Shown: positions 45,463 to 58,581, counted from the first letter of the stretch. The stretch: DNA of 64,000 bases from Coniella vitis (GCA_011317545.1 WUJK01000003.1:186001-250000), one strand, 5' to 3'. Notes: generated from the letters alone by a model not told the origin. Numbers and translations: made by a program.

Positions 45463-48400
45463 AATGGCGTGATGGAGATACAGACGCGTACGAGACGAGA
45501 CGATGTATGGAAGGATCAATCAAGTACGTGTACAATTGGGTTTTTTTGTGATTGAGATACGTGTGTATATATATATGTTTTTAAAAATGGGGTCAACAAA
45601 CCTTGACAAAGCATTTCTTTTGGAGATATGAAATTATAAGCCAATATGGGTCGTCGTGCCCGAACCAAACACTGAATATTTATTTGCCTCTTCTTTTTCG
45701 TGATTGATCTGCCTGTTGTTCTGTTCGACAAATCGTTGTTTTGGACGGGGTAAGAAGAGGACTGGGAGAAAACCGAGGGCCAATGGACTGGAGACAGCTC
45801 GACTGTAGAGCAAGGGATGAGCGCGGTGTCGCCAAGAAGGACCGCTTTGGTTATCGGCTTTGATCCGTTGACGATGAAGGTGTGGTGGAAAGCCGTCCGG
45901 CCATGCTAACGAGCTACGTAATGCTGCCTACTTGCAACCCCCCCGCTGCGCCACACGGAGCGCCACAACGTGCCCGCCACTATTATATAATCAAAGCGGC
46001 AGGGCTCACAGCTCTAAGACATTCGGCTAGGTACTGCAGTGTCTGGCAAATTCCGAGGCACTACCCAGGTATTTGGCATGGGGGCCACTGGCTTATGGTA
46101 TCTTCTTTTTTATTTATTTATTTATCATGATTCTTTTTTCCACCGCCCCCCCCCCCCAAAAAAAAAGAAAACAAAGTCTTCACTGTATCCCTAGGCCGAG
46201 GCTATTCTCCGCCCAGAATCCGGATCCGAACCCCTTGTCCTCAACCTTACTCCCTTGGGCAGTCCACTCGACTTTCTGCTTCCTTTCTTGACTTGACATA
46301 CATAGTACAGAGAAAGAGCGCCTCTTTCTGGTTTCTTTGGAAAGCGACTGAGCCCCCACATTCGGCACCGTGCACATAGATAGTACTGCCAATTCTTCCT
46401 GCTTGCCTCTTGTTAGATTTGTTTCCGAACGGGCGGGGGAATGAGGCCAACAAGCCTCGAAATCGCTCATGATCGTGATGTGGACGCCGATGGAGCCTGC
46501 CATTTGGCATCAATCCTGTACGTAAGATCATGCCGAGGTTCCCCAAAGGAAGGAAGGGTGGCCCTGAAATTGTGATGGGTATGGTGCATCGCAGATCCTT
46601 GGGAACACAAAAGAGAGCGTCAACATAAGCGTAGCAGAAGAGTATAAGGACTCTTGCAAGGACGCCGGCCTCGAGCATGTACTTGGGTTGCACTATTCAC
46701 AGAGTTCCAAATTTCAGAGGAATACTTGCCGTAAATAACACAGTTCAGGAAATCGTGCACCGAGAATTCTGGCAATATTATCATCACTCTCCTGGAACAA
46801 CGTTACACCAAACCCCACGAGCACCAGTCACAGAAAACTCAGGGATCATTATCGGGTGCCGACTTGTAAACATATTGAAGACCACATATATAATCCCACA
46901 CCTTCTAGAAGTGTTAGTATTGATTCAATAAAGGTTGAGGAAGGCAAAAGGCCAGCCCAAATAGCTTCGCTCCAAATAAGCGTTCAACACTCACCGATTC
47001 ATTCGCTCCCTTCAAAGCCAATGAATGCGAATCATCCGCATTATCATCATCATCATCACCCACATGCCGGCTTTCCGAAACGCCCCAGGAAAGCCCGCTC
47101 TTGTTATCAATCAGTTTTCTCCATGTTCCTTTCCCAGTGTGCCCCTTCATCTACAATTAACTCCACGCGGACCCAGGGGTCATGTACGCGTGCTATGCAC
47201 ACTTTAGATCTCCGATGTACGAGGTATGCGATGCGGATTCTCTCTCATCCATCGCGTGCTCCACTAGAGATACGTATTCGTTGTCCTCTACTATGAGGAT
47301 GTACTGCCCGCCGACTTTTAATTTTAAAAAGATGCTAGCCATGGATTTCCTTTACTCGTCACCAAGCCACAAAATTGTTAGCTTCACGAAAATGATGCAG
47401 GGCAAAGGGCGCGCAACGCTCATGTCAAACAAACAATCAATCAATCAACTGAAATAAATGCAAACCCGTGAAGTCACAATGACGCATAGTTTTCTAGATT
47501 CTCCCTTTTATTTCTATTTTGGATTCCACTTTCATCTGTTCCCCCATTTTTTTGGGGGGGGGGGGACAGCCAGAAACAGTGAAACAGGAACGCCTCTTTC
47601 CCAAACAAATCAAAAGGCATGTCCTCTTCTGCGCACTACTTTTACGCACGATAATAGTACTCACAATAATACTAGCAGGTGCCAAGCAAGCCAAGCGCAC
47701 CTTGTAATTGCCGCAGCAAGTGCCTTTGTGGAGACCCTTGGTGGGACCCTTTTTTGACGAGCGATCTAACAATTACATAGTACATAGTACATAAGTGGTC
47801 ATGGTAATTATGACTCCCCACTTAGCAGCACGGAACTGACAGATAAGAAAGGGCAGGATCTGATCTTGGTTAAAATTTAATGTGAGTAGAATCATAGTAG
47901 TATTATAATAAAAGAAGGAAACCTTCTTTTCCCATCAAACATGATGCATCACTACTATAAAGTGACCCGCAAAAGAATGACCCCCAACTTACTATGTATT
48001 CTCTGGCGTTATCGTTAATCCCCCAGAACTGAGTAAGTGCCTTTTTCTTCTTGGCCCCCCATTGAGCACTGACCTGGCAGGCTGGCCAATCATGTGTCCC
48101 AAGCAGCATCGTCAACAGCAAAAAGTAGAGCAGACTCAAGAGCACAGACTTGCCCCAAAAGTTCAGATTGAACTCTAAATAATACTCCAGTCCATAGTAC
48201 AGAGTATCTAGAACCAAACGGCCGTTTTAGATTGGACAATGATACTAGGCGCGGTTGTCGAATCTTGAAAAAAAACCGCACATTGTCAGGGATCTCGAGC
48301 CGTGCCTGTGTCAAAACGTCACTTGTTCCTTTTGTTGCTTTGTTATTTTATTTTGGTACTTTAGATACAATGCACTATGTATAGAGCCCCCTTTCCCGAA

Positions 48401-49745
48401 CAGTAAAAAGAAGCAAGAGGCTTAATCGCTCGTTTCCTGTCCGTGTCTGGTTGAGATGGCCGAGACGGTGACAAAACCCCTCCTCGAAGTATCTTCCATA
48501 CTAGGAGCACCCTAGGGCGCATCATTTTGCAAGTCTCCCTTCCTTCCTTCCACTCTTTTTATGATTCTGCATGACTTGGAATAACTTAATAACAAAGATC
48601 ACCACTACCACCCAAAACGAAAAAGAGACCTAACACATTTCCCGGATCGGAATCATCGGCAAATCAAGCACTAAGATCTGAAGGGAGGAAGAACCCACCA
48701 CCCTGACAAATCTTAGTTTCTCCCCCCCGTTCTCTCCTTCCCCCAAATATACCAAAGAACACCCCGCTTGGCCTCGGCTCTCGAGGCAGGGCTGAGCGGT
48801 GCGGTGGTGCCCAGAAAAGGCAGCGCCCCCCTCCTCCACACCCTCCACTCCGTACCAAAAAAAAAAAGGCACGCTCTCAGCTTGCCCTTGTTTTTATTTT
48901 TCCCCTCTTTTTTTCTTCTTTTCTCTTCTTATGATAATGCTTGTTTGCTTGCTAAGCCTAGTAAACACGCGAAGGCGCCACGAGCGTGCGTGCACACGCG
49001 GCCCCCAAACAATGATTACACTGGGCTTCTGATACTCCTCCCTAGCCGGTACTTCAACAAGGCTACGCCTCTTTTTGGCATCTTGGCCGCCTCACGCCAG
49101 GTAAGGTGAGGCATAGCGTTCATCATAGCATGCCTTAGCTTCTCCACCTCAGCGTCGACCGGTTGGGCGGTTTCTACATTTAGAAAGAGAATTTTAGCCT
49201 GCCACAGCGCACTACTATCTGCTACACACAGGCTGTGAGGATAAAAAAACACACAAGAATAGCTAACAGCAAAGAGGAGACAGTGAGGCAGAAAGAGAGA
49301 GACAGAGAGAGGAGGCAGCTAACAGGACCCGCCCGCATTGTTGCGCTAGGCAAGGCTCGAGGATCGAACTCGAGACCCAGAAGAACCAAATGTTCGTCTA
49401 CGAGGATCAGTTTCTTCTTTAGCGTCCGGGGTTGAACCTGATGGGATGGGGCTGGTTCGTCCCGTTCAACAAGGCTCCTCTCTCTCCTACGAGCTTGATA
49501 GTTTCCTACTTAGCTGGGGCGGCGGCCGTGCCTCGTCCGTGAGACCTTGGGATGGAAAGGCAATCGAAATCCGGAAATTGTGTGATGGCGTTGACATTCT
49601 CTTCTGTTCCCCCTTCCAGCAGAAAAGGATTAAGCACAGAAACAAACAAGCTCATAAAGAAGGTGTGGTCTGACCGCGTCTGTCCCGGCTTGTATTTCTC
49701 CTTTTGGTTGTGAACCATAATATCCCACGACGGCCGTCTTCAGTC
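45463..49745. other. Gene-free stretch, 4.3 kb
   Basis: The longest gene-free interval inside the window. It holds homopolymer tracts (C14 with A9 at about 46146-46168; T7 with G13 at about 47550-47567; A11 near 48857) and several CATAGTAC motifs. Frames up to 148 codons show no domain. A B-box-like GAGTTCGATCCTC on the minus strand at about 49365 has no matching tRNA body. Confidence 0.5.
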
Positions 49746-51302
49746 ATGTCTCTCTCGTGGGTGCTGTTCTTGTTTCTTGGCACCCTCATGCAGAACTGCG
49801 CTGCTGTGGGCAATGCGACTGCTTTCCTCGACGCTTTTAGTAGCGTTCCTGCATGTGCTGTACGTCAGAACTGGTGTTCTATGTTGTCAATTCTCCTTCC
49901 AAGAAACGGTGCGAGGCTTCGGACATGACCTGACAAGCGAAGGGAATATAGCAACAATGTGTCTTGACAGAAATTCCCCTCTCGGTGTGCGGCAACGTCC
50001 TCAACACAACCTGCATCTGCACCAACGCGCCACTCAAGGCTGCCGCCCAAGACTGCGTCCTATCGAGTTGTAACGTCACCGATGCCCTCGCACTCGCCAA
50101 AGCCCAGGCCGTAGCCTGCGAGGATCCCGTCCGAAACATGCGCGACAAGCTATACGCCCCGATGTCGGTCGAGTTGATAGCGGTTATTTGCGTTTTCCTG
50201 CGCCTCTTCAGCCGGTGGAGGTACACGACGCGGTATGAAGTGGACGATTGGATCATGGTCGTCTGTACTCCTGTCTTCCTCGCCTTTGATATAATCGGGC
50301 ATTATGGTTCGTCCCCAATGTCTGCGACAGACAGGATCAACGCTAGAGTCTTTTTTTCGAGCACTCTCTTGAAAAAAGATAATGATCATAAAAACCTCAC
50401 AGCTAACCTGATTGTTTTGAGATCCAACAGTCGGCCAACGTGGATTCGGCGTGGACCTCTGGGAAATCGAACCAGCCGTCTTCAGTTTCAATCTCATGCT
50501 CTTTTACATCGACGAGGCCTTCTACCTCATCGTACTTACCCTCACCAAGCTCGCCCTGCTCTTTTGCTACCTGCGCATCTTCCCACAGCATGCCTTTCGC
50601 CGAGTCTGCTACGTGGCCATTACCTGGGTCACGCTCAGCGGCATCGTCTTTCTCTTTCTGCAGATATTTCAGTGCATGCCATTGGCATATATCTGGGAAG
50701 GCTGGTTAGGAACCTGGAAGGGCGCCCACACCTGTGTCGACGTGCACGTACTCGCCTATACTGCCGCCGCCATGAGTATCGCGCAAGACATGGTCATCCT
50801 CATCATACCCATGCCCATGCTGCGAGGATTGCAGACCAGCGTTAAGCTGAAGGCCGAGGTTTTTTTCATGTTCAGCCTGGGATTCTTCATCCTGTTGACG
50901 AGCTGCATTCGTCTCAACTTTATCGTCAAGTTCGCCAACACGACAAACCCTTCGTGGGACTATAGCAACGCATTGATATGGACCGGTCTCGAGGCCGCCG
51001 TGTCCATGATTGTTGTGTCGCTGCCGGCCATTCGCACTCTGTTGCGCTCGCCAGAGTCACGCGCAGGCACGAGCGCAAATTCAAAACACAAGAGGGGACT
51101 CTCGTACGGCACGGGTCCTGGCGCTAGCACCAGCAGGAGGAGCAGGCAATACTCGGGCAGCGGAGCCAAGTGGGCTGTTTTCAACAACGACGCACGACCG
51201 ATACCGCTCGATGGCGACGACAGCAACGAGATTGAGCTGAGTCTGCAGAGACCAGAAAGGTCTTCTTGGCCGACAGGCACCTGGCCGCCAAGGTTTGTCT
51301 GA
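49746..51302 (+). CDS. CFEM-domain PTH11-type G-protein-coupled receptor, three exons
   Basis: Exons are 49746-49859, 49952-50306 and 50431-51302, giving 446 residues. After a signal peptide (MSLSWVLFLFLGTLMQNCAA) comes a complete CFEM domain with eight cysteines: PACA, QQC, LSVC, NTTCIC, QDC, SSC, VAC (about residues 35-95). Seven membrane helices follow, from MSVELIAVICVFLRLFSRW to MIVVSLPAIRTLL. Between helices lie family-typical RYEVDDWIMV, GFGVDLWEIEP, LTKLALLFCYLRIF, DMVILIIPMPMLRGLQ and WDYSNALIWTGLEAAV. The cytosolic tail is Ser- and charge-rich. PTH11-type receptors sense surface or plant cues at the plasma membrane; the ligand is unknown. Exon 2 must begin at 49952 (CAACAATGT) to keep the second Cys. 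Confidence 0.92.
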
Positions 51303-51876
51303 TGGGTCGGGATAACCCTAATCGTGGTGATGATTCGATACAGGAGGAGAGGCGGCTCCGATTTAATATATAAATAAATATAGATATACATGTATCCTCC
51401 CGTCTGCTCCGTTGCGGTGGCAAACGCGTTGTACATACGCGCCCCCTGGTATCCAATGATTGAGTTCGGCGTTGTTTGGTTCGAGTAAGGTCTGATTGTT
51501 GGCCATTTTAATTGTTTTGGATCCAGTGGTATGTCGGATTTGCGAACATATCGAGCAGCCTACTGTGGCATTGTTAGGAGGCGCATAAGTACAGAAGCAT
51601 TCAACAGTAGCTCAGGCGGCTTTGAATGATGTCCTAGACTGAAAAAACAGTAAGAGAACTTCCGAGTCTCATCCCAAAGTACTATCATTTGACATGCTCG
51701 CGCCAGAATACGTACCAAATCATATGGCCGCCATCCATGTGGGCTGTGTTTTGAGCCGCGGCTGATACAAGTCAGCAGCAGTTGCCGGCTTTTGAAATAC
51801 CCCATGTTGGTATATGTCGCAGTCACTATTTATATTCATTAGTCCTCCATTTCTGAACCTCTTGGAGACTTAACAC
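51303..51876. other. Convergent intergenic region
   Basis: 3' flanks of the receptor gene and of the amylase gene, 570 bp. No feature beyond short AT-rich tracts was seen. Confidence 0.5.
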
Positions 51877-53710
51877 TCACAATAGCATATTTTCGACTTC
51901 TTCTCTGCGTGGCGCAAGCTGATGCACCCACACAGCTACACTACGAGGGGCGCAAGCAAAAACGCCCCAGCCACGGTCATCAATCGGGACCTCGCCCCAG
52001 CAAGATCCTAGGATATCCGTCCAAACCTCCCCAGCGTGTCTTTGACCCACGTACATGGACTTCGTGGCGAATTCACGCAGGTTTGTCATGACGACCGCCA
52101 GACCAGCGGATTCAGAATCGCTGGTATTGGGTGTGGAAAGACCTTGGCGGACGAAGCCTATGCAATGTGGTCTGTCAAGGTAGTCAACTTGGGGCCCATA
52201 AGCATACAATTTACGCGCAAGGATGAGTCGCGGAAGAATCTTGATGCCAAATGGAGGCGGGGCAAAACCGTGCCCACTGGGCTTATTATAGCCATATAGG
52301 TCGCCATAGAAGACACAGGGTACGCCGCAGTTGGCGCGTAGCAGGATGAGTGCGTAGGCAAGCGGCACAAAGTACTCGGCAATTGGAGCCTAATTGAGTT
52401 GTTAATGTGCTGTTGTCTTTCCCTCTTATCCGGGTCTGAGAATACTCACCTCTAAAGACTGGCCTTCCATCTACAGGTTCAAACAAAGCGGTGGTCAGCA
52501 GAGTACACAATCGCTGGATTCGGCCGCTCGAGGAACACAAAGATGAAGCGCTTCACTTGCCGTGTCGTGATTCGCAACAAAAGTCTGGAAATGCGTCAGA
52601 ATAAGTCACCGACAATAAGGCGACAAGACTTTACCACTGAATTATTTGGTTTAATAGAGACAAGGGTCCCATCAAAAATAGTACGGAGATCGGGGTTTGG
52701 ATGGAGTGACAGTCGAGAGAAGTTCGCCACAAGCCTCACATCAAAGAGTCGAAGACTGTCTTCCATGTAGTCGAGATACTTTGCCAGTACAAGTGAGTCT
52801 TCTCGCCAGTACTCGCCCACGATGAACCAATCCTTACCCACCGTGGCTCTTATATGGCGGATAAACTCTTTGACAAAGTGAGCAGAATAGTGTTTGACTG
52901 CATCGAGGCGCAGCCCGCCGAGCGGTAACTGGGACGCCAACCAGTCTATCCAGTTGAACAAATCTTGACGTACTTCTGGATTTTGATGATCGACGTTAGC
53001 AAACATCAGATAATCATAATTGCCGAGCTCTTCATCTACATCCTGTGCCCAATCTTTGCCTTGGAATTGCCAGACGCCCTTGGTTTTCTTTATATGGCAA
53101 TAATCAATGCCGTTGAAGTGTGTTTGGTTCCACTTCAACGCACTGTAAGTAGAGCCACGTCCGGGATATTCGTAGCCACACCAGGCTTCGATAGCTTCTG
53201 GCTTGCCCAGGGCGGTCCAGCGGTCTGTAAAATGAGTCAGTCCCTTAGTATTCTCTCTACCGGCCCAAAACAAACAAAGTTACCCTTTGGGTCAACCTGC
53301 GTTGCCTGCACAATCTCGGTATGGTCTGCCGCAGCTCTGTGGTTGAGAACAGCATCAAACAAGATTCTAATGCCTCTTTGGCGTGCTTCATGGACAAAGG
53401 CAACCAACTCTTCCTTGGTGCCCCATTTGGTGGCTCTAGAGCCCTTCTGTTCGAATTCTCCCAGGTCGTAGAGGTCGTAGATGTCGTAACCGTTGCCGGT
53501 ATACCAGCCAGCCTTGCACGCCGGAGGGATCCAGATGCTCGTTATGCCAAGCGCCTCGAGAGATGGCAATATGCTGCCGAGGCGTGCCCAATGTTTCTGA
53601 TCTGGGGGCACATACCACTCGAAGCCTTGGAACATGGTCTGGTTATCCGGATGATCATGAAGCTGTTGTTGAGGATGACGATCACCCGGCGGTTGTCTGG
53701 TCGACGCCAT
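51877..53710 (-). CDS. Intracellular alpha-amylase (GH13), five exons with two microexons and a GC-AG intron
   Basis: On the minus strand the exons are 53710-53284, 53224-52635, 52584-52561 (24 nt), 52470-52450 (21 nt) and 52389-51877, giving 524 residues. All four GH13 conserved regions are present: FDAVLNHR (residues 118-124), GLRLDAVKH with nucleophile Asp250, FIVGEYW with acid/base Glu280, and TFVANHDT with transition-state Asp346. YTGNGYDIYDLYDLGEFEQK is typical of the GH13_5 type. There is no signal peptide (MASTRQPPGDRHPQQQ), so it acts on intracellular alpha-glucan, as do related enzymes linked to wall alpha-glucan or glycogen. The intron at 52560-52471 has a GCAAGT donor. Splicing gives NHDT-MEGQSLE-APIAEYF, matching the family pattern NHDTQPGQSLE. 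Confidence 0.9.
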
Positions 53711-56214
53711 TTTTGCCGATGTGGGCCAAGGAGCAGGCGGGTGTGAGCGACAGACACGGAAAAGAGAAGAGGGAGGAGGCGGATGGTTCTTTCAGCCTGC
53801 CACCAAAATCGACAGCGACTCGGCGAGATGGATATTCGAGTGAGCTTCTGCAAATCAGAGGTGCAGCTATTGTCAATTCGGGAAGTTGCGCTGGAGCCAT
53901 GGACGATCTATTATGGAAACAGCATTACAATGACATTACGCAGCCAGGCCTGACATAATAATACCCATCCTGCCAGCGACGGTTTTGGGGCGCGATAACG
54001 TAATCGCGATTTCTACTGCCCGTTGCACTTTCGTGCAACCTGCGGGCAATTACTTTCTAGTACGAATAGCGGTCAAACCCGTTCTATACGAGGGCTGAGG
54101 ATTTCAGGCTTTTGTGCCATGACACGACGACCCGACAAATTGGGTGGATGCAGCGTTTTTAGAGTTTGCGGGCCACGACAATGCCACAGTAAGTGCCTAG
54201 TACTCCAGTAAAACACCACAGTACAGTGCTCGCATTGTCCATAATAGCACGTGTGTCAGGCAGTGTGCGGAGGGTACCTTGAAATGTGGATCGTTCGAAA
54301 CGATCAAGCCGTGAGCAGATCCATCAACCGAACGCCGGCGGGCTGCCTCGATGCTCTTTGACAGTACTACTATAGGATGTAGTGACTTGTTGCCCACTAC
54401 AACCAGGTGGTGTGCACCAATCCCAGTTGACGAGCCGATGTTGGGTCTTGTTGGTCTGAGAAGCTGATTTCGGAATGTTGTGGAACGGAACTGTTGTTGT
54501 TATAGCTGCTGGGACGCATTGCCGAGGCGATCAATGCTCCGAGTCTCATAAGCCCAAGTCCCACATGGCGGGTAGAACGGGACGGACGAGCTGACCATCC
54601 CAACAAGCGTCAGCGATCTGTTGCATTCCAGAGCATGCGCAATCCTTTGAAGGTGGAAGAGGAGCAGGAGGAGGAGAAGGATGATTCAAATGACGGTTGT
54701 GGTAGAAGGGAAAGAAGATGAAATGAGCCCGGGAGAATCAGCGACGTACATATCCAATATGCCCTAGCCGGATCGAAGGGCGAACAATTGCAAGCGATGC
54801 TGGACGGGAAGGGATCGTCAATATCAAATTGACGGGGCCGGCGTCCCCGCTTATGCTTATGTAAAGCTGTTTGAACTAAAGCAGGGGCCAGCTGCAATGG
54901 TGCCTTGCAAGTGCCAGTGGGAGGACCGAGAGGGTACCAGCCACGCGGACCAGCAGTACATTAAATTTGGCTATTGGCTACTACCGATGGTCAAGTACAC
55001 ACCGGCATGGTTTGCAGTGACTGGTTCGCGTACGGCACAGATCCTAGCAGGGTATCCCGTGCCGGTCGATCCTGGTGTGCGCGCAGGGAGGGAGCGGCGT
55101 CACCTGCCCCGTTGCGACCACAATGCTCCAGTTGCAGGGCCGTCGGGCATGCTGCCAGGCACCTCGAAGCCTTTCAGTGCTCTGTCAGGTACCAGCCCCC
55201 GCCCCGGAAATTGTTCTTCAGGTGCGCCAGTCGCCCATGGATGGGTGGGGGGAGGGCCACAAGGCTACAGGCCCTGCCTTTTTCTCCCTCTCCACTGCTT
55301 CTCCCGCAGATACAGAACTGTATCGCGCCTCCCTTCGTTTGTACCTCCCAGCTTCTTCCACGACAACCGCCCACAGCCACCGCCCGCTCACTAGTAATTC
55401 ACTAAAACCAACCACTCAACCAACCAGCGCAACCAGCGCAACCAGCGATCCCGTCATACCAGCCAGCCGCTGGGCGCTGCCTTTTCCCTGTTCTGCTTTC
55501 TCAAGTGCTCTCCTCAACCCGCAGCACGCACCATCGTCGACTTTCGCACTCTCCACATCTCGTCGCCCCGATCCAATCGCCAACCACCGCAGCACTCGTC
55601 TGCCAGCACCATTCAGGAACGCGACCATCCAACTCCGTGCACACGCTGGGTTGGCAAGACGCTACGCTCGTTTACGAATACGACTGCAGGCAGGCGACAC
55701 GAGCCAAGATCTCCGATTCTCTGCCTGGTCGACCTTGGACGGACAACTTCGGACTTCCCACTCTGGGCCCCGATCTGTATCCAACACCCAAGACACATTG
55801 CTGCGGTCTCGTTGCATCTTTTTTCGACATTTGGTACAGCACTGCCTCGCAATACACCACAACCGCATCACCCAAAACAGCCCACGATCGTCTGCTACGA
55901 ATACCAGTTCATCAAAGCTGACAACACCCGAGACCCGCTCCTTCCGTCTCAGCACATTGAACAGAAGCAGTCCGTCTCTACTACGGTCGCGGATGTGTTG
56001 ATTTTCTCTTGACTACGGTGATAATCCTCGACACCTTATTCGGCCGTCTCGTTCTCCAGCTTCTGTCACCGATTGCGATTCGGTCGTTCCCTCGGTCGTT
56101 TCCATTCTCTCTTTGGCGACAAAGGCCCACTAGCAGAATCAGTCCTCGTCTTCTTGCCTTCCGAGCATTGTATAGCATCTCTGTATTTGGCGGACTTGCC
56201 AATTCATTCCAAAA
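53711..56214. other. Gene-free stretch, 2.5 kb
   Basis: The left end is the amylase promoter; the right half is the promoter and possibly long leader of the next gene. It has CAACCAGCG repeats near 55420-55446 and strongly C-rich, low-complexity translation in every frame (a 308-codon frame from 55075 has no domain). No gene was accepted. Confidence 0.5.
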
Positions 56215-57076
56215 ATGGGTACGTCTTGCGCTCTCTGTTTCACCTTTCTGGCTAGCTCTTCCTACGTCACCAAAAGACAAGTCGCGCCTTTGTTTCTGTC
56301 CTTTGGCCGCGTCACCATCCCATTCTCGGTCTTTTGGAGTCTTCTAACCCCAATACTTGCACTACAGCTTCGACAACAATCGTTCCGTTTGCCAGTCTTC
56401 CATCCTGTGCTTCGTCCTGTGGCCCTCTATACGATGTCAATGGCGCTTGCGTTCCCCCCGTTGTTGCTTCGACGACCTCGGTTGTTTACGAAGAATGTTT
56501 CTGTTCCGACACCAGGCTAACGGCCTTTTCTACGACCACGGCTGGACCATGCGATGATGCCTGTACCGCTGATCCCTCAGGCTACGATAGCATTACCAGC
56601 TGGTATCAGAGCATGTGCCAGAGTGTTCAGGCACTCGAGGCTGACACCACCACTTCTGCTGGTTCCTCGTCCACTTCTTCCTCGTCCAGTTCAAGTGCCA
56701 AATCAAGTTCCGGCGGCGGCAGTTGGTACGTTTTATTTCCTCCCTGTGCTGTTGGGACAAGCTTTTAACTTCTTCTAGGCTCGATACTCACTGGCAATGG
56801 GTCATTTTCATCGTCATCATGGTTGTCGGTATTGCAGGCATCTGGACTGGCGCAGCTTTCTGGCGGAGACACTACCTGCGCAAGAAGGACCGCCAATACG
56901 CCCTCGGCAAGAACCTGGCTGCGCGCACTGGTTCCGGCCAAAATCCTTATGGCGGAAACACACCCACACGCTCCGGATCTGTCCGCGGGCCTAGTGCTCC
57001 TGGCAGCTTCATGCCAAACTCTGCTGCGTACAATGAGAAACCGGCTCGAAAATGGGGTTTCGGCGGAAGGTCATGA
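56215..57076 (+). CDS. CFEM-like Cys-rich single-pass membrane protein, start codon in a 4-nt coding exon
   Basis: Exons are 56215-56218 (ATGG), 56368-56725 and 56779-57076, giving 219 residues. Splicing ATGG to CTTCG gives MASTTIVPFASLPSCASSCG. The extracellular part has eight cysteines: C-x3-C-x9-C-x15-C-x-C-x15-C-x3-C-x17-C. This is close to the CFEM order, but with a longer third loop. A Ser-rich stalk (about residues 100-120) leads to one helix (WVIFIVIMVVGIAGIWTGAA) and a basic Arg/Lys tail ending KPARKWGFGGRS. Similar hypothetical integral membrane proteins occur in filamentous fungi without a known role. There is no N-terminal signal peptide, so the helix may act as a reverse signal-anchor. 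The introns are GTACGT...TACAG with CTAAC branch, and GTACGT...TCTAG. Confidence 0.85.
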
Positions 57077-58581
57077 AGGGGCACGTCCAGCATTTCTCTG
57101 TTCTCAAGAAGCTAGGCAAGGCAGGACGCGACCGAACTGTTCATCGAGGCAAAAGGAAAATTGCAAATAGGACCAAACAAAAAAAAAAACGACCACCCTT
57201 GATTGAGAGACAAACAGACACAAAAGTCCGCAACTGAAACAAGGACGTGGTCACATAATGAGTACTGGATGAGAGGTTTTCATATGGTTACGTTATGGTT
57301 GGGAGCAATAAGCATTACTTTTTGGGTTGTATTTTTCTTTTCCAACGTTTTCATTCATTGTTATGGTTTATGCAGCTGAGAAAGAGAGAAGAGCAATTCT
57401 ACTCTTGGTAGTCAAAGGACTAAACGCCACGAGTAAAGCAGCACAAAACATACACAACATGACTTTGGGCTGTATAATCAAGGAATTATGAATGGTGGGG
57501 CATGACTACTACTGTTGGAATGAAAGGCGAAAAATTCAGTGTTCATTTTCCTACTTTTTTCTTTTTTATCCAGTACCGGATCCGGCTCTTATCCGGCATT
57601 TCAATTTTCAACAATTCCCTTCAACTTTGGTGGTGTGTTCCCCAACTACTATTGGTTGGCACTTTTGACATATTCCCTGATCATGTATGTAGATATATAC
57701 TCGTTCATTCTACTGAATCGGCAGGTTAAATGAATTGGGCGACCGATTTTGAATACCTGGCTCCGTCCACAAAGGACCGACCCTCATGATCAACCTCACT
57801 ATGTACGTACCTAGGCCGGGGGGGGGGGGGATTCTGCTGTCTCCCGTGTTGATGAGGCCTTTTGCTTTGGGATATAGTAAAATAGGAAGCCAGGTATATA
57901 AGTATGCTGTATATACATCTCTCTTTTTGAGATTCATATATATTCCTCCATCTCGAACGCTTGAATACTAAGTATCGTTTTATTGTCTGCATTTCTTGGG
58001 TTTAATACATTATACATACGAAGTCTCATGGTGCATTTCACTCACTCATCCAGTACTACTGCCTACTTTATTATCATACAAAGCGAGTTGATATTTGATT
58101 ACCGATATATCTAAATAGCCTAAAGATTACGTATCCCAAGTCGGATAATGTATGAAGCCAACAGAATTTGCAACAAAAGCAGCTTCTGAACCATTGTGCC
58201 AACCCATTTTTCTTTTATCAAAGTCATCTAGTTAGGAGGGGGGTTTTTTCCTTCTTCTTTTTCAGAGGCAGAATCAATACTCATACCAAATTTGACGGAG
58301 TCATACTATGTGTATTGTTTAAGCATCTGCTATCAATTCTAGGGAGTTATGTTCATTTTTTTCTTCTCTAACAATGCCATCTTTTTTTGTTGAATCCTGC
58401 TGCGCCATACCTTCGTGTCATGTGCTACTTTTGCCCAATCCGGTCTGATGCTGCTATGAAATGATAAAAATGACAGACTGCTGGTAAAATGCATACTCTT
58501 TCGCTCTTTCTTGAAAGTTCGTTATACACATGCCATTCCCTCTATGTTAACCCAGGTTCACCATTCAAAGAACACATTGTC
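57077..58581. other. Convergent intergenic region, 1.5 kb
   Basis: 3' flanks of the CFEM-like gene and of gdb1. AT-rich. A GTACGTACCTAGG motif at about 57803-57815 is followed by a G13 run (57818-57830). No gene was recognised. Confidence 0.5.

Noticed and set aside
49330..49440. Possible tRNA on the minus strand (B-box-like GAGTTCGATCCTC)
   Set aside because: A good T-arm can be drawn, but there is no matching acceptor stem, no D-arm or A box, and the anticodon loop lacks U33.
49964..50845. Receptor gene starting or spliced at 49964-49970
   Set aside because: Using the CTTGACAG acceptor would drop the second CFEM cysteine and break the phase; the acceptor before 49952 restores PACA-QQC in frame.
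55075..56001. 308-codon plus-strand frame
   Set aside because: Low-complexity Pro/Ser/Arg translation, no domain; probably promoter or leader of the following gene.
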